DNA of 8,308 nucleotides from positions 1-8,308 of the forward strand of contig JACMOE010000609.1 of NCBI GenBank assembly GCA_014378185.1, given 5' to 3'. The position numbers and the translations under genes are program-made. Of this stretch, positions 6,175 through 8,308 are shown piece by piece. The DNA comes from Gemmatimonadaceae bacterium (GTDB lineage: Bacteria; Gemmatimonadota; Gemmatimonadetes; Gemmatimonadales; Gemmatimonadaceae). Each line of letters opens with the position of its first letter. The first letter of the stretch is position 1. Under the pieces are notes generated by a model. The model made no database searches and was not told the DNA's origin. It saw only the letters and a program-made list of their open reading frames with translations.

Positions 6175-6704
6175 GCGACGAAGCGAGACTACCCCGTATC
6201 GAACCATCCGAGGCGCCAGCGCCCGTACGGCCGACGTTCGATGCGTTCGTCGCTGAACGGGGCAAGGTGCCGAACCTCTACCGCGTCGCCGCGCACGCGC
6301 CGGTGATTGCAGCACGGTTGGCCGCGCTCCAGGGCGCGGTGATGGGGCCCGGCGAGGTGCCCGTGCTGCTGAAGGAACTCCTCAGCACGCGGGTGTCGCA
6401 CATCAACCTGTGCGACTACTGACTCGTCGCCCATACCGCCTTGTCAAGGCGGCTGGGTGGAAGCGAAGCGCAACTCGACGCCGTCGCACGCGCCGAGTAT
6501 ACCGTGTTCGACGAGCCGTGGCGCGCGGCGATGCGCCTTGCTGATGCGATGACGCCGACGCCGGGTATCGTGTCCCAGCCGGTGTACGACGACCTCGCCT
6601 CGCACTGGTCGGCGGCGCAGATCGTGGAGATCACGGCGGTCATCGCGATGTTCAATTTCTTCAATCGCTTCGCGCACGCGCTGGCGATTCCTGTCACCAC
6701 CTGA
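6171..6704 (+). CDS. AhpD-like (carboxymuconolactone decarboxylase family) selenoprotein, CxxU active site, read through TGA at 6420
   Basis: AhpD-family proteins use a CxxC pair for thiol-dependent peroxide reduction. This gene encodes 177 aa if the in-frame TGA at 6420-6422 is read as selenocysteine (residue 84). The site reads N79-L-C81-D-Y-U84-L-V-A-H88, exactly where homologues have CxxC-x3-H. The AhpD set Glu118, Cys130, Cys133, His137 of M. tuberculosis maps by spacing to E69, C81, U84, H88. The frame stays open and family-like on both sides: FVAERGKVPNLYRVAAHAP and LLKELLSTRVSHIN before, LVAHTALSRRLGGSEAQLDA and VIAMFNFFNRFAHALAIPV after. A SECIS-like stem-loop follows the TGA. A GGAG site precedes the ATG, which overlaps the DUF4149 stop. 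UGA is the usual stop in this window, so a changed genetic code is not the explanation. The alternatives, a nonsense mutation or sequencing error, fit poorly with the exact Cys position and the SECIS. Standard annotation would split or truncate this gene. Confidence 0.88.
6420..6422 (+). other. selenocysteine codon (TGA)
   Basis: This TGA is in frame, after the codons for C81, D82 and Y83, at the second Cys of the CxxC motif. It is followed by C, a context known for weak termination. Confidence 0.85.
6423..6459 (+). promoter_or_regulatory. putative bacterial SECIS element
   Basis: Bacterial SECIS elements are stem-loops just behind the Sec codon that recruit SelB. Here 6436-6442 (CCGCCTT) pairs perfectly with 6446-6452 (AAGGCGG), leaving the loop GTC at 6443-6445. 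A lower stem pairs 6428-6433 (CGCCCA) with 6454-6459 (TGGGTG), including one G-U pair. Between the stems, T6434 and A6435 face a single C6453, so a bulged U is available. The loop starts 20 nt after the TGA, within the 16-37 nt range usually quoted, and its first two bases are G and U, as in the E. coli fdhF loop, whose G and U and a bulged U matter for SelB binding. Confidence 0.8.
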
Positions 6705-6750
6705 CTGACGCGCCGCGCTGACGTCGGCCTCCCTCACGAGACCTGATTCC

Positions 6751-8160
6751 ATGGCTGCCTCGACACGCTCCGAGAAGGATCCGCTGGGCAACAAGGACGT
6801 CCCCTCCGACGCGCTCTACGGCGTGCAGACTGTCCGCGCACAGGAGAACTTTCCCATCAGCGGCCTGGCGCCCCTGTGGCCCTTCGTCATGGCCCAGGTG
6901 TGGATCAAGCGCGCGGCGGCGATGACGCATCGCATGACAGGGCGCCTCGACGCGCCGCGTGCCGATGCCATCATTGCCGCGGCGGACGAGGTACTGGCCC
7001 GCAAGCACGACGCGCAGTTCATCGTCGATCCCTACCAGGCCGGCGCGGGCACGTCGCACAACATGAACGTCAACGAGGTGCTGGCGAATCGCGCCAACGA
7101 GATCCTGGGAGGACAGCGTGGCACCTACACGCCGGTCCACCCGAATGATCACGTCAACATGGCGCAGAGCACGAACGACACGATTCCCACGAATATCCGC
7201 CTCGCGTGCCTGTCGCAGCTCGCCGCGTTCGTCGAGGCCTTCGAGGGATTGCGCGTCGCGCTCGCCGCCAAGGGCCGCGAGTTCGACCATGTCGTGAAGG
7301 CCGGCCGCACGCACCTGCAGGACGCCATGCCCATCCGGCTGGGGCAGGAGTTCACCGCCTACGCCGGTTCGCTCGATCGCGGCATCCGCCGCGTGAAGGA
7401 GGCGGCGGGCTACCTGCGGGACCTCGGCATCGGCGGCAGCGCGGTGGGGACGGGGGTGACGGTCGAGAACGAGTATCCCGCGCTCACCGTCGAGCACCTG
7501 CGCGCCATCACCGGCCTCGACCTGCCCGTGGGGGAGGACCGCATCCAGCTCATGCAGAGCATGGGTGATGTGGCGGGGTTCAGCGCGGCCATGCGCGTGC
7601 TCGCGATCGACCTGAGCAAGATCGCCAGCGACCTGCGCATCATGGTGATGGGTCCGCGCACGGGAATCGACGAGATCAAGTTGCCGGCCGTGCAGCCAGG
7701 ATCGTCGATCATGCCCGGCAAGATCAATCCGTCCGTTCCGGAAATGGTCAACCAGGTGTGTTTTCAGGTGATGGGGCTGGACACCACCGTCGCGATCGCG
7801 TCCGAACATGGACAGCTGGAGCTCAACGTGATGATGCCGGTCATTGCGTTCAACGTCCTGCTGTCCATGCGCATCATGACGAATACCGCGCGCGTCTTCA
7901 ACGAGAAGTGCGTGTCCGGCATCGAGGCCCACGAGGACATGTGCGCCTACTGGGTAGAGCGCTCCGCGGCGCTCGCCACCGCGCTCATGCCGCACATCGG
8001 TTATGCGCGGGCCGCGGAGTTGAGCAAGCAGTCCGTGAAGGAGGGTGTGCTCGTTCGAGACATGGTGCGCCGCGATCACCTGCTGCCCGACGACCAGATC
8101 GACGACGTGCTGGACCTTCGCAAGATGACGGAGATCGGCGTGCCTGGCGGGGGAGGGTGA
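6751..8160 (+). CDS. aspA: aspartate ammonia-lyase (aspartase), fumarase/aspartase superfamily
   Basis: Aspartase converts L-aspartate reversibly to fumarate and ammonia. The 469-aa length fits the family. Active-site residues fall on the same numbers as those reported for Bacillus AspB: T101 (GAGTSHNMN), S140-T141-N142 (QSTND), T187-H188 (GRTHLQDA), catalytic S318 (GSSIMPGK), K324 and N326. GAGTS-x-NMN instead of GSGTQSNMN, and VPEMVNQVCFQVMG instead of the fumarase TEALTMVC type, favour aspartase over class II fumarase. MNVNEVLANRA is shared with FumC, so a fumarase label in databases would not surprise. The ATG at 6751 lies 46 bases after the selenoprotein stop with no strong ribosome binding site. 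Its fumarate product could feed the TCA cycle. The C-terminus ends in a GGGG run caused by the G-rich DNA there. Confidence 0.88.
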   Translation: MAASTRSEKDPLGNKDVPSDALYGVQTVRAQENFPISGLAPLWPFVMAQVWIKRAAAMTHRMTGRLDAPRADAIIAAADEVLARKHDAQFIVDPYQAGAGTSHNMNVNEVLANRANEILGGQRGTYTPVHPNDHVNMAQSTNDTIPTNIRLACLSQLAAFVEAFEGLRVALAAKGREFDHVVKAGRTHLQDAMPIRLGQEFTAYAGSLDRGIRRVKEAAGYLRDLGIGGSAVGTGVTVENEYPALTVEHLRAITGLDLPVGEDRIQLMQSMGDVAGFSAAMRVLAIDLSKIASDLRIMVMGPRTGIDEIKLPAVQPGSSIMPGKINPSVPEMVNQVCFQVMGLDTTVAIASEHGQLELNVMMPVIAFNVLLSMRIMTNTARVFNEKCVSGIEAHEDMCAYWVERSAALATALMPHIGYARAAELSKQSVKEGVLVRDMVRRDHLLPDDQIDDVLDLRKMTEIGVPGGGG

Positions 8161-8178
8161 CGGGGGACGGGGGACGGG
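8149..8178 (+). other. G-quadruplex-type G-tract cluster over the aspA stop codon
   Basis: Five G runs (8149-8153, 8155-8157, 8162-8166, 8169-8173, 8176-8178) are separated by one to four bases, fitting the G3+ N1-7 rule on the coding strand. The part behind the stop is a tandem CGGGGGA repeat (two full copies and a partial one). Confidence 0.65.
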
Positions 8179-8306
8179 TCGCTCGCTGGACGGCCAACCC
8201 TCGCCGTCAAGGCCGCAGGGCGGCCGGCCCGTCGAGGCCGCGGAGCGGCCGGCCCGTCGAGGCGCGTAGCGCCGGCCCGTCAAGCGAGCGCCAGCGAGCG
8301 GCCCGT
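8174..8306 (+). repeat. structured intergenic repeat: four degenerate units in a 16-base inverted repeat
   Basis: Four head-to-tail units of 25, 25, 23 and 26 bases start at 8206, 8231, 8256 and 8279. Each begins GTC(A/G)AG and ends GGCCC. Units 1-3 hold perfect hairpins with three-base loops: 8211-8225 (GGCCGC/GCGGCC, loop AGG), 8236-8250 (same arms, loop GGA) and 8261-8273 (GGCGC/GCGCC, loop GTA). Arms change but stay complementary. Unit 4 is not a hairpin itself; its 8291-8306 pairs with 8174-8189 at 15 of 16 positions, and the mismatch would be a U-G pair in RNA. No gene is visible in 8161-8308. The array may continue past the window end. Confidence 0.75.
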
Positions 8307-8308
8307 GA

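Noticed and set aside
6171..6422. Independent 83-aa protein ending at the TGA, with a separate 87-residue ORF from 6441
   Set aside because: The two pieces share one frame, together make a full AhpD-like domain, and the second has only a TTG in mid-domain (inside the SECIS-like stem) as start. The split cuts through the active site.
6420..6422. UGA reassigned to Trp or Gly (alternative genetic code)
   Set aside because: Ten of the eleven genes end in TGA at sensible places, and all other frames use normal Trp and Gly codons.
6171..6704. Pseudogene broken by a nonsense mutation
   Set aside because: There is no other damage, the TGA is exactly at the active-site Cys, and a SECIS-like structure follows at the right distance. 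It remains possible if the genome lacks the Sec machinery.
6694..8283. Long minus-strand ORF of 529 aa opposite aspA
   Set aside because: It is a high-GC shadow of a well-supported gene; its protein is Arg/His/Asp-rich with no recognisable domain.
8206..8304. CRISPR array
   Set aside because: The units follow each other directly without unique spacers of constant length, and no cas genes are present.

Overview
The window is GC-rich DNA, roughly two thirds G+C by eye. It carries eleven genes, all on the + strand and packed head to tail. Starts and stops touch or overlap at several junctions: TGATG at 1609-1613, and ATGA at 5054-5057, 5695-5698 and 6171-6174. Coding density, GTG/TTG starts and gene content suggest a free-living bacterium with aerobic respiratory metabolism. 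The style resembles Gemmatimonadota, but no marker gene here proves that. UGA is the normal stop (ten of eleven genes end in TGA, one in TAA), so the code is standard.

Left part (1-3973): the 3' two thirds of a 2-oxo acid dehydrogenase E2 acyltransferase; two small proteins of unknown function; a PHP-domain phosphoesterase; a short-chain dehydrogenase of pteridine-reductase type; and an unassigned Rossmann-like protein with a Cys/His-rich C-terminal half. The PHP protein lacks the Asp of its last metal motif, and the dehydrogenase has His where the catalytic Tyr should be.

Middle part (4074-6704): thioredoxin reductase (trxB, TTG start with a good ribosome binding site), a glyoxalase II-like metallo-beta-lactamase hydrolase, a four-helix DUF4149/TMEM205-like membrane protein, and an AhpD-like (carboxymuconolactone decarboxylase family) redox protein. 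The last gene is the main discovery. An in-frame TGA at 6420-6422 replaces the second Cys of the CxxC active site, giving C81-D-Y-U84 with E69 and H88 in the AhpD spacing. The same frame continues through the rest of the domain to 6704. A strong stem-loop with a three-base GUC loop lies 20 nt after the TGA, as expected for a bacterial SECIS. I therefore read 6171-6704 as one selenoprotein gene, not two ORFs or a broken gene.

Right part (6751-8308): an aspartate ammonia-lyase whose active-site residues match the numbering known for Bacillus AspB, followed by a G-rich stretch over its stop codon. After that come about 130 bases of structured repeats, with hairpins whose arms vary but stay complementary, enclosed by a 16-base inverted repeat.

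Taken together, the cluster joins central carbon metabolism (E2, aspartase) to thiol redox chemistry (thioredoxin reductase, Sec-AhpD). In Mycobacterium tuberculosis AhpD is reduced through a lipoylated E2 and lipoamide dehydrogenase, so having E2, TrxB and Sec-AhpD on one strand is suggestive, though a functional link is inference.
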